Source of the DNA: Ponticoccus litoralis
GTDB taxonomy: Bacteria > Pseudomonadota > Alphaproteobacteria > Rhodobacterales > Rhodobacteraceae
NCBI RefSeq assembly: GCF_039769985.1
Contig: NZ_JBDNCH010000002.1
Location: 1,860,001 to 1,924,000, forward strand
Length of the DNA stretch: 64,000 nucleotides
Reading direction: 5' to 3'
Shown: positions 9,049 through 19,362 of the stretch, one piece after another
Position numbering within the stretch: the stretch's first letter is position 1
Layout: each line of letters starts with the position of its first letter
Made by a program: the position numbers and the translations under genes
The notes under the pieces: model-generated
What the model saw: the letters and a program-made list of their open reading frames with translations, nothing else
Told to the model about the DNA's origin: nothing
Databases searched by the model: none

Positions 9049-10176
9049 GTGCGTGACAAGATTATCCTTTTGGGATGCGGGTTTGTGGCCGATCTCTACA
9101 TGCTGTCGCTGGCTGCGATGGAGGGCATCGAGGTGGTCGGTGCACATGACCGTGATGCCGCCCGGCTGGAACGGTTTTGCACTTCCTGGGGCATTGTTCC
9201 GCAACCCTCGATAGAGGCGCTGCTGTCCGCGTCTCCGGGGGCGCTAGTGCTGAACCTCACGAATCCCGAATCACATTTCGAAACCACCCGCGCCTGCCTT
9301 CTGGCGGGGCACCCGGTTTACTCGGAAAAGCCGCTTGCCATGACGCTGGAGGACGCGCAGGCGCTGCATGCGCTGGCGGCGGACAAGCAGCTGGCGCTGG
9401 CCTCGGCGCCCTGCTCGGCCCTGGGTGAGGCGGCGCAGACGCTGGGCCATGCCTTGCGGGCCGGTCTGGCCGGGACCCCGCGCGCGATCTACGCGGAACT
9501 CGACGACGGCTTCATTCCGCAGGCGGCCTATGACAAGTGGCGCTCGGACACCGGCGCGCCCTGGCCCGCCGAGGACGAATTCCGCGTCGGCTGCACGCTG
9601 GAACACGCGGGCTATTACCTGACATGGCTGATCTCGTGGTTCGGGCCGGTGCGTCGCGTCGTGGCCGCCAGCGCCGAGACGATCCCGCCCGCCGACAAGG
9701 GCGGCGGCGGCCCCTATGCGCCCGACGTCTCTGTCGCGGTTCTCTATTTCGAGAACGGGCCGGTGACGCGGCTGACCTGTTCCATCGTCGCGCCGCACGA
9801 CCACGGCATCCGCATCGTCGGCGACAGGGGTGTGCTGTCCTGCAAGGCGGCCTGGGACAACGAGGCCAAGGTGCGCTTTGCCCGCCGTCTGACCCTGCGG
9901 CGCCGGCTGATGGAGCATCCCTTTCCGTCCCGCGTGAAGCTGCCCGGCCCGACGCATCCCAAGGTCAAGCGCTGGGGGGCTGCGGCGATGAACTTCATGC
10001 TCGGCCCCGCAGAGGTGCTGGCGGCGGCGCGCGAGGGGCGCCCCTGCCGCCTGTCCAACGATTTCGCCCTGCACCTGACCGAGGTCACGCTGGCGATCCA
10101 GAACGCGCGCGAGGGCGCGGCGGTCGACATGGTCACCCGCTGCGCGCCGATGGAGCCGATGCCATGGGCGACCTGA
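9049..10176 (+). CDS. Gfo/Idh/MocA family oxidoreductase
   Basis: A 375-residue protein with the NAD(P)-binding start IILLGCGFVADLYMLSL and the family's substrate/cofactor motif YSEKPLAMTLEDA, where the Lys of EKP is the conserved one. The C-terminal part holds the alpha/beta substrate domain. Such enzymes oxidise or reduce sugars or sugar nucleotides. The start is taken at GTG 9049 (VRDKIILLGCG) because the first beta strand follows at once and a GC-rich purine stretch lies upstream. The last 13 bases overlap the start of the epimerase gene. The same two families occur again as one fused protein at 13383-15485, suggesting a functional pair. Confidence 0.85.
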   Translation: MRDKIILLGCGFVADLYMLSLAAMEGIEVVGAHDRDAARLERFCTSWGIVPQPSIEALLSASPGALVLNLTNPESHFETTRACLLAGHPVYSEKPLAMTLEDAQALHALAADKQLALASAPCSALGEAAQTLGHALRAGLAGTPRAIYAELDDGFIPQAAYDKWRSDTGAPWPAEDEFRVGCTLEHAGYYLTWLISWFGPVRRVVAASAETIPPADKGGGGPYAPDVSVAVLYFENGPVTRLTCSIVAPHDHGIRIVGDRGVLSCKAAWDNEAKVRFARRLTLRRRLMEHPFPSRVKLPGPTHPKVKRWGAAAMNFMLGPAEVLAAAREGRPCRLSNDFALHLTEVTLAIQNAREGAAVDMVTRCAPMEPMPWAT

Positions 10177-11177
10177 ACGCTGGTCTTATCGCCGTCACCG
10201 GCGCGAATGGCTTTGTCGGGCGCGCCTGCGTGGCCGAAGCGCGGCGGCGCGGGCACCCGGTGCTGGCGCTCTGCCGCAGCGCGCCCTTGCCGGAGTGGGA
10301 GGCGGATGCGGGCATCACCGTTGCGCGGATCGACCTCTCGACCGAGGCCGGGCGCTTGCGCGCCCTGCTGGCGCCGGTCGAGGCGCTGATCCATGCCGCC
10401 GCCTTCATGGGGGACAACCCGCAGGTGCTGGTGCGCGACACCCTCGCCGCCACCGGCGCGGTGCTGGCGGCCTGCGGGGCCGCCGATCTGCGGCTGGTGA
10501 TGGTCTCGTCGCTGGCGGTCTACGACACCGACGCGCTGTCGCCGGGCGAGCCGGTGACAGAGGCCAGCCCGCTGATCGCGCTCGCGCCCGACGCTCTGGA
10601 CCAGCCAGAGGCCTACCTGCGCAGCGCCCGCGATCCCTATGCCGGGTCCAAGCGCCTGCAAGAGGCGATGATGGCGCAGGATGGCGAGGCCGGGGGCAAC
10701 TGGATCCTGCGCCCGGGCGCGATCTGGGGACCGGGGCGGTCCCGGCATGCGCTTCAGGGGTTCTGGGCCTCGAAGCTGTTTGTCACCATCGGCTCGGACG
10801 GGGAGCTGCCGCTGGCCCATGTGGACCACGTGGCGCGGGTCGCGGTGGACTGCGCGCGGACCGCTCCGCAGGGCACATCCGTCCTGAACGTCTTCGACGA
10901 CGACCGGCCCACGCGGGCGCGGTTCCTGAAGGTGCACCGCCGCTGCTACGGCTGGCCGCGCCTGAACGTCACCGTACCCTATGGCGCGTGGCTGGCGCTG
11001 GTCCGGCTGCTGAAGCCCCTGGCCAGCCGCCTGCCGGGCCTCTTCCGGGAACCGATCCTGCGCGCCCGCATGATGCCGCTGCGCTATCCGAACACGGCGA
11101 TGCGCAGTGCCTTCCCGGGTGAGGACACCGACACCTTTGAGGGCCTCATGGCCCGCACCCGCGAGGCCGAGACATGA
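10164..11177 (+). CDS. NAD-dependent epimerase/dehydratase (extended SDR)
   Basis: A 337-residue extended SDR with VTGANGFVGRACVAEARRRG as NAD-binding motif, VSSLAVYDTD at the catalytic Ser, and Tyr159-x3-Lys163 in YAGSKRLQE. It resembles sugar-nucleotide epimerases and 3-beta-hydroxysteroid-dehydrogenase-like members that modify sugars. It overlaps the Gfo/Idh gene by 13 bases and the next glycosyltransferase by four (ATGA), so it is the middle gene of an operon running at least from 9049 to 13375. The expected role is making or tailoring a sugar used by the following glycosyltransferases; substrate unknown. Confidence 0.82.
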   Translation: MGDLNAGLIAVTGANGFVGRACVAEARRRGHPVLALCRSAPLPEWEADAGITVARIDLSTEAGRLRALLAPVEALIHAAAFMGDNPQVLVRDTLAATGAVLAACGAADLRLVMVSSLAVYDTDALSPGEPVTEASPLIALAPDALDQPEAYLRSARDPYAGSKRLQEAMMAQDGEAGGNWILRPGAIWGPGRSRHALQGFWASKLFVTIGSDGELPLAHVDHVARVAVDCARTAPQGTSVLNVFDDDRPTRARFLKVHRRCYGWPRLNVTVPYGAWLALVRLLKPLASRLPGLFREPILRARMMPLRYPNTAMRSAFPGEDTDTFEGLMARTREAET

Positions 11178-12419
11178 GCCTGCCGCGCATCGCCTACCTG
11201 ACCGGAGAGTATCCGCGCGCCTCTGACACTTTCATCCAGCGCGAGGTGGCGGCCCTGCGCGCGCTTGGCCACCCGGTCGAAACCTGCTCGATCCGCACGA
11301 CAGGCGCGGAACATCTCGTCGGGCCGGAACAGCGCGACGAACATGCGCGGACCTTCAAGGTTCTGGACGCCTGCAAGTCGCCGCGTCGCCTGTTCTCTGC
11401 CCATCTGCGCTGGATGCAGCAGCCGGGGCGCTACCTGCGGGCGCTGGCGCTGGCGTGGAAGACCGCGCCCAAGGGCATCAAGGGACGGCTCTACAACCTG
11501 ATCTATTTCGCAGAGGCCGCCGTGCTGGCTGACCACCTCGCGCAGCGCGGCGTCGAGCATCTGCACAACCATATCGCCAAGGCCTCCTGCACCGTGGCGA
11601 TGCTGGCGTCAGAGCTGTCCGGCATCCCCTACAGCTTTACCATCCACGGCCCCGACATCTTCTTCGAACCGCACCACTGGCGAGATCGACGAAAAGGCCG
11701 CGCGGGCGCGCTTTGTTGCCTGCATCAGCGACTTCTGCCGCTCGCAGCTGATGTGCTTTGCGGGGCAGGAGCACTGGGACCGCTTCCACATCATCCACTG
11801 CGGCGTCGATCCGGCGCGCTATCGCCCCGCCCCGCACGAGGGGCAGGAATTGCTGTTCGTCGGGCGGCTGGCGGCGGTGAAGGGCGTGCCGGTGTTGCTG
11901 GAGGCGGTGGCGGCGCTGAAGCCGCGGTTTCCGGCGCTGCGCCTGACCCTGATCGGCGACGGCCCCGACCGCCCCGCACTCGAGGCGCAGGCCCGCGCGC
12001 TGGGGCTGGGCGAGACCGTGCAGTTCCTTGGCTACCGCAGCCAGTCCGAGGTTGCCGAGGCGCTGGCAGAGACCGATATCTTCACCCTGCCCAGCTTTGC
12101 CGAGGGCGTGCCCGTGGTCCTGATGGAGGCGCTGGCCTCTCATGTTCCGGTGGTCACGACGCAGATTGCCGGTGTGCCGGAACTGGTGCAGGACGGCGCC
12201 AGCGGGCGGCTGGTGCCGCCGGGCGACATTCGGGCGCTGGCGCAGGCCATCGCCGGGCTCTTGCGCTCGGACAGCCTGCGTCGGAGCATGGGCGCCGAGG
12301 GCCGCGCGCGCGTCGAGGCGGCCTTTGATGTTTCCCGGGAGGCCGCGCGCCTCTCATCCCTGTTTTGCGGCTATATCGACGGCAGACCCATGCCGCGCCG
12401 CCCGGAGGTGCCAGAATGA
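11174..12419 (+). CDS. glycosyltransferase family 4 (frameshifted in the middle)
   Basis: A GT-B glycosyltransferase in two frames. The first frame (from ATG 11174) reads LPRIAYLTGEYPRASDTFIQ and reaches SFTIHGPDIFFEPHHW; the second continues ARFVACISDFC, LLFVGRLAAVKGVPVLLEAV and the donor-site E-x7-E region FAEGVPVVLMEALA. Removing one base at about 11681 fuses them into a normal protein of 414 residues. The first half matches enzymes of exopolysaccharide clusters that release GDP- or UDP-sugars to a lipid-linked chain. It starts on an ATGA overlap with the epimerase and ends on another with the family 2 transferase. Confidence 0.82.
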
Positions 12420-13375
12420 CGCCTATTGATGTGGTCCTGATCGACCGGAACGAGGGCGCGCGGCTTGTCGCGGCGCTCGATTCGGTGCGCGGCAAGGCGC
12501 GGCAGGTGATCTATGTGGACAGCGGGTCCACCGACGCCTCTGTGGCCGCGGCAGAGGCGCGCGGCGCCGGGGTTGTCCGCCTTGACATGTCGGTGCCCTT
12601 TACCGCCGCGCGCGCCCGCAACGCGGGTTTCGACGCGCTGGACGACCCGCAGATCGTGCAGTTCATCGACGGCGATTGCGCGCTGGTGGATGGCTGGCTG
12701 GATGCCGGGCGCGCCTTTCTCGAAGCGAACCCGCATGTCGGCATGGTCACCGGCTGGCGGTCCGAGATCCACCGCGATGCCTCGGTCTACAACCAGCTCT
12801 GCGATTTCGAATGGCGCCGCCCGGCGGGCGAGATCTTGACCTGCGGCGGCGACATGATGGTGCGCGCCGACCTCTGGCGGCAGGTCGGCGGCATGAATCC
12901 GGTGGTCATCGCCGGAGAGGACGACGACGTCTGCTGCCGGTTCCGCAAGGCGGGCTGGGCGCTGCATCGGCTGCCGCTGGAGATGACGCGCCACGACGCC
13001 GCCATGACGCGCTTTGGCCAGTGGTGGGCGCGGGCCGTGCGCACCGGGCACGCCTTTGGGCAGGTCCACGGGCTGCACCCGGACTTCTTCGTCACCGAAG
13101 TGCGCCGGGTGCTGTTTTACGGCGCCGTGCTGCCGGTGCTTTTCGTGCTGGGGCTGTTCACCGAGCCATGGCTGAGCCTGCTGGCGTTGCTGGTCTACGT
13201 GGTGAACCACATCCGCACGGCACGCGGTCTCAGGCGGCTGGGCCTGCCCGCCGATGACGTCCGCAACCACGCGGCGTTAATCACCCTGTCGAAATTTCCC
13301 AACATGATCGGCCTCGCGCGCTACCATCTGCGACGCCTGACCGGAGCGAAAATGCGGATTATCGAATATAAGTGA
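12416..13375 (+). CDS. glycosyltransferase family 2
   Basis: A 319-residue GT-A enzyme. The nucleotide-binding start is IDVVLIDRNEGARLV, followed by VDSGSTDASV; the metal-binding DxD region is FIDGDCALVDG, and the catalytic-base region is AGEDDDVCCRFRKAGW. A C-terminal hydrophobic pair (about residues 235-280) anchors it to the membrane. Start ATG 12416 is preceded by GGAGG and overlaps the upstream stop by four bases. It probably adds one sugar of the repeat unit made by this cluster. Confidence 0.88.
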   Translation: MTPIDVVLIDRNEGARLVAALDSVRGKARQVIYVDSGSTDASVAAAEARGAGVVRLDMSVPFTAARARNAGFDALDDPQIVQFIDGDCALVDGWLDAGRAFLEANPHVGMVTGWRSEIHRDASVYNQLCDFEWRRPAGEILTCGGDMMVRADLWRQVGGMNPVVIAGEDDDVCCRFRKAGWALHRLPLEMTRHDAAMTRFGQWWARAVRTGHAFGQVHGLHPDFFVTEVRRVLFYGAVLPVLFVLGLFTEPWLSLLALLVYVVNHIRTARGLRRLGLPADDVRNHAALITLSKFPNMIGLARYHLRRLTGAKMRIIEYK

Positions 13376-13382
13376 GGCATTC

Positions 13383-15485
13383 ATGGCAAACCCCATCCGA
13401 GTCGGTCTGATCGGGGCCGGATACATCGCCGACTGGCACGCCGAAGCCCTGGCGGCCACCCCCGGTGTGACGATCTCGGCGGTCTGCGATCTGAACGAGA
13501 TCGGCGGCGCAGGCATCGGCGGCCCCCCACGGCGCGCGGGTGTTCACAACGCTCGGGGCCATGATCGACGCGCAGCTTTGCGATGCGGTGCATATCCTCA
13601 CGCCGCCCAACGTTCATGAGGAAATCGCGACAGAATGCCTTGCCGCGGGCATACACGTGCTTGTGGAAAAACCTGTGGCCGAATCGGGTGACGGTGCGTC
13701 AAGAGTGCTGGCCGCAGCCCAGCAGGGCGGCGCGCGTTTCCACGCCGGGCACAACTTTCTCGGCCTGCCGTCCTACGAGCGCATGAAGGCCGCGATGATG
13801 GCGGGGGATTACGGGCGCATCTCTTCGGCAGAGATCACTTGGGCGCTGCCCCGGCGCCGCTGCGGTCGGGGCCCTACAACCTGTGGCTGCTGCGCGAGCC
13901 GAAGAACCTTGTGCTGGAACTGGGGCCGCATCTGGTGGCCTTCGCCCATGACCTCTTTGGCCCGGTCGAGGTGCTGCACGCCGAGGCGTCGAAGCCGGTG
14001 ATGCTGCCGGGCGACGACCCGCGTCCCCAGAGCGTCCGGGTGCTGGCGCGGGCGGGCCAGGTTGACGTGAACTTCACCATTTCCATGGTCGAGACGGTGG
14101 ACGACCGCTCTGTCACGCTGCGCGGGTCCTCGGCGCGGGCGCGGCTGGATTTCGCGCAGGACGTTCTGCTGGTAGAGCGTGAGAATGCCGCCGATCTGGT
14201 CGCCAATCCGCTGCGCAAACAGCTGGAGCTGACCCGGCAGCACCGCCGCGAGGGCTGGCGGAACGCGCTGGTGCAGATGCGCAGCCTGAACAGGCAGAAC
14301 CCCTATGGCCGCAGCTTTCTCGGCATGAACCGGGCGGTCTACGGCGCCATCGCCGACCGCACCCCGGTCGATGCGCGGTTCTCGGGCGAAAGCGCGGTGG
14401 CAGTGATGCGCACGCTTGATGCGGTGATCGACGCGCTGCCTGCTGAGGTGCTGGCGGTGAAGGCACCCGCCGTGCGCACCCGCGACCCGAAACCCAGCGC
14501 CATGGTCATCGGCGGCACCGGCTTCATCGGGCGCGCGCTGACCCGGCGCCTTGTGGCCGAGGGGCGCGATGTGCGCGTGCTGTCGCGCGGGCGTCACGGT
14601 CCCTTTCCCGACCTGCCCGATCAGGTCGAGACCATGGCCGCCTCTCTGTACGATCTGGACGCGCTGACAGAGGCGATGCAGGGCATCGACGTGGTCTTCA
14701 ACCTTGCCAAGTCGATGGACAAGACATGGGCCGACGCGCTGGTGAACGACGTGGGCGTGACGACGCGGATCGCCATGGCCTCTGAACGGGCGGGGGTGAA
14801 GCGGCTGGTCTATACCGGCACCATCGCCAGCTACGACATGTCCGACCCGGGCGTGACCATCACCGAGGACACCGGCTTTCCCGAGGACATGAGCGACCGC
14901 AATATCTACGCGCGCTCCAAGGCCGAATGCGAACGCCAGCTGATGAAGCTGCACGCGGAACGCGGGTTGCCGGTGGTCATCGCCCGGCCCGGCATCGTCG
15001 TCGGCCCCGGCGGGCCCCTGCAGCACTGGGGCATCGGGCGTTGGCACGGGGCCGGTGCGGTGCGCATCTGGGGCCACGGCAACAACATCCTGCCCTTCGT
15101 GCTGATCGACGATGTCGTCGACGGGCTGGTGCGCATGATCGACGCGCCGGTCACGGGCCAGAGCTTCAACCTGATCGGAGAGCCGATGCTGTCCGCGCGC
15201 GGCTACTTCAACGAGATCCACAAGGCTCTGGGCGCGAAGATCCGCGTCGTGCCGGGCAACCTCTATGCCTTCTATGCCTCGGACGCGGTGAAATACGGGC
15301 TGAAGAAATACGCCCTGCGGCGGCCCGGGGTCATCCGGCCCTCGCTGGCGGACTGGAAAAGCCGGGCGCATTTCTCGCCCTTCGACAACCGGCACCCGAA
15401 GGCGGCTTTGGGCTGGCAGCCCGAGACCGATCGCCCCAGCTTTGTTGACAAGGCGATTGTGCGCGCCAATCTCTTTGGCTTCTAG
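13383..15485 (+). CDS. fused Gfo/Idh oxidoreductase and NAD-dependent epimerase (two frameshifts)
   Basis: After repair this is one protein of about 700 residues made of two enzymes. The N-terminal half is Gfo/Idh/MocA type (VGLIGAGYIADWHAEALA, then VLVEKPVAESG). The C-terminal half is an extended SDR beginning near 14503 with MVIGGTGFIGRALTRRL and carrying the catalytic Tyr-x3-Lys in YARSKAECE. Two indels interrupt the first half: an extra C in a run of six (13523-13528) and a lost G at about 13850; they cancel, so the SDR half is in the original frame. No start codon or ribosome site separates the halves, so the fusion looks real. The same pair exists as separate genes at 9049-11177. A double step on one sugar, oxidation and epimerisation, is likely. 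Confidence 0.8.
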
Positions 15486-15695
15486 GCGGGGCGCGGCGCC
15501 AACCGTGAACAATTCCCGTAAAACGGACTTATTCTGGCCTGATTTCTTTGGTTAAACGGAAGAAAGATCGGCATTCAGACCGGAAACGGGGCTATCGCGC
15601 GTGACCGCAGGACAAGTCAGCATCGCAAGTCAGACGGCGGCCCGCCCGGGTGGGCGTACCGCGGGTCGGTGTCGGACTGCACCGGGGCGGGGGGC

Positions 15696-16915
15696 ATGAC
15701 CATGATGGACCGCCCCCGGTTCCGCCGGAAACACCAGACAGCGACCGGCAAGATACCCGGCGACGAGGCCGCCGCCCCGCTTCCGCCCCGTGAAACCCGT
15801 GCCGAAGGCCCTGCCCGTCCCGAAGAGGGGCAGGCGGTGGCTTCGGCTGCACCCGAAGAAGCCCGCGACACGACCGAGGCCGGGCAGGCGCGCGCCGATG
15901 CCGCCCGTCACAAGACTGTCGACGAAGACCAGCGGCGCAGGGATCTTGCCGAGAAACGCCGGTTGGCCGAGACGCGGGCCCGTCAGGCGCGCGCCGATGC
16001 GGAGCGGTTAGAGGCAGAGGCGCGGCGGGCCGCCGAGGCCGAGGCAGAGGCCCTTGGCCATGTCGCAAAGCCGCCTGCAAGACCGCTGCCGGCCGAGGCC
16101 GCCGCGCCGCTGACGCTGACCGATCCGGTGGCCCCGGCGGCGACGGCAGCCCGGCCCGCCGAGCCCCCCACCGGCCCGCGCCCGAGCCGGACCGCTTGTG
16201 GTCCGCATTGGGCGAGATCACCGTCGACGAGAGCCACCTGCACCGCAACCGCATCATCACCGCGCGGCGCGACGACCCGGCCCATACCGCCTTTGACGTC
16301 TTGCGCACACGCCTGCTGCAGGCACTGCACGAACACGGCTGGAAGCGGATCGCGATCACCTCGCCGGGGCAGGGCTGCGGCAAGACCTTTACCGCCGCCA
16401 ACCTTGCCATATCGCTGTCGCGGCAGGAAAACTGTCGGACGCTGCTGCTGGATTGCGATCTGCGCCGCTCGACCCTGCATCAGGTCATGGGCGTCGACAG
16501 GCCGGGCTCGCTTGGCGACATGCTGCGGGGGCGGACCAGCCCCGGGGATCACCTCAAGCGCATGGGCCGGAACCCGGTTCAGGCCGGGCGCAACATCGCC
16601 TTCGGTTTCAACGACGTGATGGAGCCCTATGCATCGGAACTGCTTCAGGATCCGCGCACGGCCGAGACCCTGCACCGGATCGAGACCGGCTTTGGCACCG
16701 ATGTCATGCTGTTCGACCTGCCGCCCGCGCTGTTCTACGACGACGTGATTGCCTTCCGCCCGATGTTCGACGGCGTGCTGCTGGTGATTGGCGGCGGGCT
16801 GACGACCGAAAAGGAAATCAAGGACGTCGAGCGGCGGCTGGGCGCGGATACCCCGCTGCTGGGCATGGTGCTGAACAAGGCCGAAGGCACGGAAATGGAC
16901 CGCTACACCTACTGA
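15696..16915 (+). CDS. BY-kinase-like P-loop ATPase of polysaccharide export (frameshifted)
   Basis: After repair, 406 residues. The first 170 are Ala/Glu/Arg-rich and probably helical or coiled. The rest is a CpsD/CapB-type ATPase: Walker A SPGQGCGKTFTAANLA, Walker A' LLLDCDLRRSTLHQVMG, and Walker B MLFDLPPALFYDD. The join needs one extra C in the run at 16164-16169. BY-kinases usually end in a cluster of tyrosines that are autophosphorylated to control chain length; here only YTY ends the protein, so the control may differ. Its usual partner, the Wzz/PCP protein, is the next gene but on the other strand. I chose ATG 15696 rather than GTG 15669 because GGGGCGGGGGG precedes it. Confidence 0.75.
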
Positions 16916-17095
16916 CGCATCCGCTGTCTTGGCCGGGACACCCCTGCCGGTCGCGCTGCCGGAGCATCCGCGCCCCGGCCCGTGTCACGGGCCCGGTCGG
17001 GTTGTACGGGGCGCATGGGTGCGCAGGGACAAGGCCCCGAGGCGGACCAATATGCGCCCGGCAATCCCGTCAAAGCGGCGCAGCCCGGTTGTCTT

Positions 17096-18430
17096 TCAGC
17101 CGCGGGCAATCCGGCGCGGCAGGAAGCGCCCCGCCAGTTCCGCCAGGGCAGGCACGCGGTTGGCCAGCAGTCGCAGCCCGGCGGCGATCAGCGCCAGGAA
17201 CATCAGGATCTTGGCGCCCAGCTTCAGCCCGCCAATCGTCCGGTCGCGGCGGGTGGTGATTGTGGGGATCGAGACGACCGGCTGCACACCCAGCATACGC
17301 TCCATCTGCGCGGCGCTGCGAATCGCCGGGTTCATCAGTTCGACGATGAAGGCGGCGGCCAGCCCGGCAAGAATGCTGGCAAATCCGCCCATCATCGCAA
17401 GCTGCTTGCGCGAGCGGGAGACCGGGGCCTCGGGCACCAGCGCGGTTTCCAGCACCTCGAACCGGTCGGTGGCCTGGCGGTCTTCCAGAAGCTGACCCAT
17501 CTCGGCCTCGGCCTTGCGGCGGGTGATGACGCTGTACTGATCCTGAAGCTTGGTCAGCTCGCGCTCCAGCCGGTTCAGCTCGCGCTCCACCTCGGGGGCA
17601 CCGGCAAGCAGCGCTTCGATCTGCGCGATGCGTTCGGTGATCAGCAGCTTCTGGTCCTGCAACAGCTCGACCTGACGGGCGGTGACCTCTTCGCGCTGCC
17701 GTGATGTGGTCGCCTCCAGCGTCACGATCTGCTGGTCGAGATCCAGGTCGGTGTCGCGCAGGGTGCCAAGCTGGGCGCGCAGTTCCGTCACGCCGTCGGG
17801 GATCTGCTCGGCGTTCTCGCGCTTGAAGGCGGCGATCTGGCCCTCTTGCGCCTCGATCGCCCCGGCGATCCGGGTCTCTTCCGCGGAAAAGAAATCAAGG
17901 GTTTCGCGGGCACGGCCGCTGCTGCGGTCGCGCGACTGGTCGATCACCAGGGTCATCAGGTCGTTGGCCACATCCGCCGCCTTCTGGGCGTCGTTCAGCC
18001 GCACGGTGATGATCAGCCCGGACGGGGCGTTGCCGCCGGGCGCATAGGCCTGCGCCGCGTTCACGATTTCCTGGATCCGGGCGGCCTCGCGCATGGCGGC
18101 GACGCGCTCGTTCATGGTGATGCCCGGGCGATCGGTGAAAAGGTCGTGCTTTTCCATGATGTTGACCAGGTTGTCACGCGCCATCAGCCGCTGTTCGATC
18201 AGCCGCACGCGGCGCGAGGCATCGGCGCTCTGCGAGGCGCTGGCACCGGCCAGCTGGTCGGGCAGGCGGGCGTCCTCGATCTGCACGACGGCGGTGGCCT
18301 CGTATGCCTTCACCTGCCCCAGCGCGAGGTGCACGGACAGCACGCAGCCCACCACGGCCACGATGACAATAAGCCACCCGCGACGGCGCAGGGCGGCAAA
18401 GACCTCGTCGATCGACTGGAACTGGTTCAT
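17096..18430 (-). CDS. Wzz/GumC-type chain-length determinant (polysaccharide co-polymerase)
   Basis: A 444-residue inner-membrane protein. A cytoplasmic start and first membrane segment (about residues 18-38, WLIVIVAVVGCVLSVHLALG) lead into the Wzz domain. Residues 180-320 are a long coiled coil with heptad-like Leu/Glu pattern (LDLDQQIVTLEATTSRQ), then a second membrane segment near MMGGFASILAGLAAAFIVEL and a third near the end (KILMFLALIAAGLRLLA). Co-polymerases set polysaccharide chain length and help export. No ATPase domain is fused, which fits the separate ATPase encoded convergently at 15696-16915. The 268 bases upstream hold its promoter region. Confidence 0.88.
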   Translation of the reverse strand: MNQFQSIDEVFAALRRRGWLIVIVAVVGCVLSVHLALGQVKAYEATAVVQIEDARLPDQLAGASASQSADASRRVRLIEQRLMARDNLVNIMEKHDLFTDRPGITMNERVAAMREAARIQEIVNAAQAYAPGGNAPSGLIITVRLNDAQKAADVANDLMTLVIDQSRDRSSGRARETLDFFSAEETRIAGAIEAQEGQIAAFKRENAEQIPDGVTELRAQLGTLRDTDLDLDQQIVTLEATTSRQREEVTARQVELLQDQKLLITERIAQIEALLAGAPEVERELNRLERELTKLQDQYSVITRRKAEAEMGQLLEDRQATDRFEVLETALVPEAPVSRSRKQLAMMGGFASILAGLAAAFIVELMNPAIRSAAQMERMLGVQPVVSIPTITTRRDRTIGGLKLGAKILMFLALIAAGLRLLANRVPALAELAGRFLPRRIARG

Positions 18431-18699
18431 TCTTCTCGCGCTCCCGCAAAGAGGCCCCCAATGCGGAGACAGCCTGTCCCGGTTGCGTCCCGGTCTCGCC
18501 GGGATTGCGTCCGGCCTTCGCCGCCTTCACGCCGCAATCTAGGCCGGATGCCGCAATTTTGCCACGGACTTTCCGGCGGCCCGGGGGAAACAATGCGTGT
18601 CCACCCCGTGAACCGGCGCCATATTTCTGCCGTAAACACAGAAAGTTACGCGAAATCAGCGCCAAATGTGGCGCCCGGGTGGCGGGCTGGTCGGGGGAA

Positions 18700-19362
18700 T
18701 CAGTCGGGTGCGAGGCCCAAAGACAGGATCAGCCGCGGCCCGGCGGTCTGCGCAAGGCGCAGGGCCTGCTGCGAGTCGGGCGCGAAGCCGGCGGTCTCGG
18801 GGTGCGGCGGAAAGCGGGCCTCGCCGCTGTGCAGATCGACCGTCAGGCCATGGAAGCCAAAGACCGTCCGGCTGCGCGGATACTGCGCCTTGTACAGCGC
18901 CTCTTTCGCGGAAAAGAGCCTGCGCGCCAGCATGGGCCGGTCCCCGGCAGGCCGGTCCGCGATCTCTTCGGGGCGGCAGATCTCGGCGATCAGCGCCACG
19001 GGCAGCGGCTCGGCGGGTTCGATGTCGACGCCCAGCAGCGGGTGCCGGGTGCTGTCACCGACCACGGCGATGGCGGCGCCGGCGCTGTGGCTGATGCTGC
19101 CCGACACCCCGGCGGGCCAGAGCGGCGCGCGGTCGGGTCCGGCGGGCAGCGGCGGCGTCTTGTACCCAAGCTGCGCCAGCGCCCGGCGGGCGGCGATCCG
19201 GCCGGCGAGGAACTCGGCCCGGCGCGCCGGGACCGCGCGCGCGACATGGGCGGCCTCCTCGGGGAACAGCCTGCCCTCCTCGCCGATCCGGGCGGTTCCC
19301 CAGAACAGGCCGGGGCGGGTGACCTGCCGAATGAGGTCCGGCAGGTCGGACAGGGGGCTCAT
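18700..19362 (-). CDS. 4'-phosphopantetheinyl transferase (Sfp/EntD superfamily)
   Basis: A 220-residue enzyme with the superfamily motifs GSISHSAGAAIAVVG, LLGVDIEPAEPL (Mg-binding Asp and Glu) and RRLFSAKEALYKAQYP (the F-S-x-K-E-x2-Y-K signature). It moves phosphopantetheine from CoA to carrier-protein serines. Its ATG overlaps the NRPS stop by four bases, so it is co-translated with the synthetase and most likely activates the carrier domains of the NRPS and the PKS in the same operon. Confidence 0.92.
   Translation of the reverse strand: MSPLSDLPDLIRQVTRPGLFWGTARIGEEGRLFPEEAAHVARAVPARRAEFLAGRIAARRALAQLGYKTPPLPAGPDRAPLWPAGVSGSISHSAGAAIAVVGDSTRHPLLGVDIEPAEPLPVALIAEICRPEEIADRPAGDRPMLARRLFSAKEALYKAQYPRSRTVFGFHGLTVDLHSGEARFPPHPETAGFAPDSQQALRLAQTAGPRLILSLGLAPD

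Noticed and set aside
8827..9204. 126-codon N-terminal extension of the WecG-family gene
   Set aside because: The family begins at MKGMLFS with a strong ribosome site at 8826, and the extension reads through the promoter region of the divergent gene.
13523..13528. Phase-variable C6 run in the fused oxidoreductase gene
   Set aside because: Possible, but the window has twelve similar indels including in leuA, so sequence error is the simpler account.
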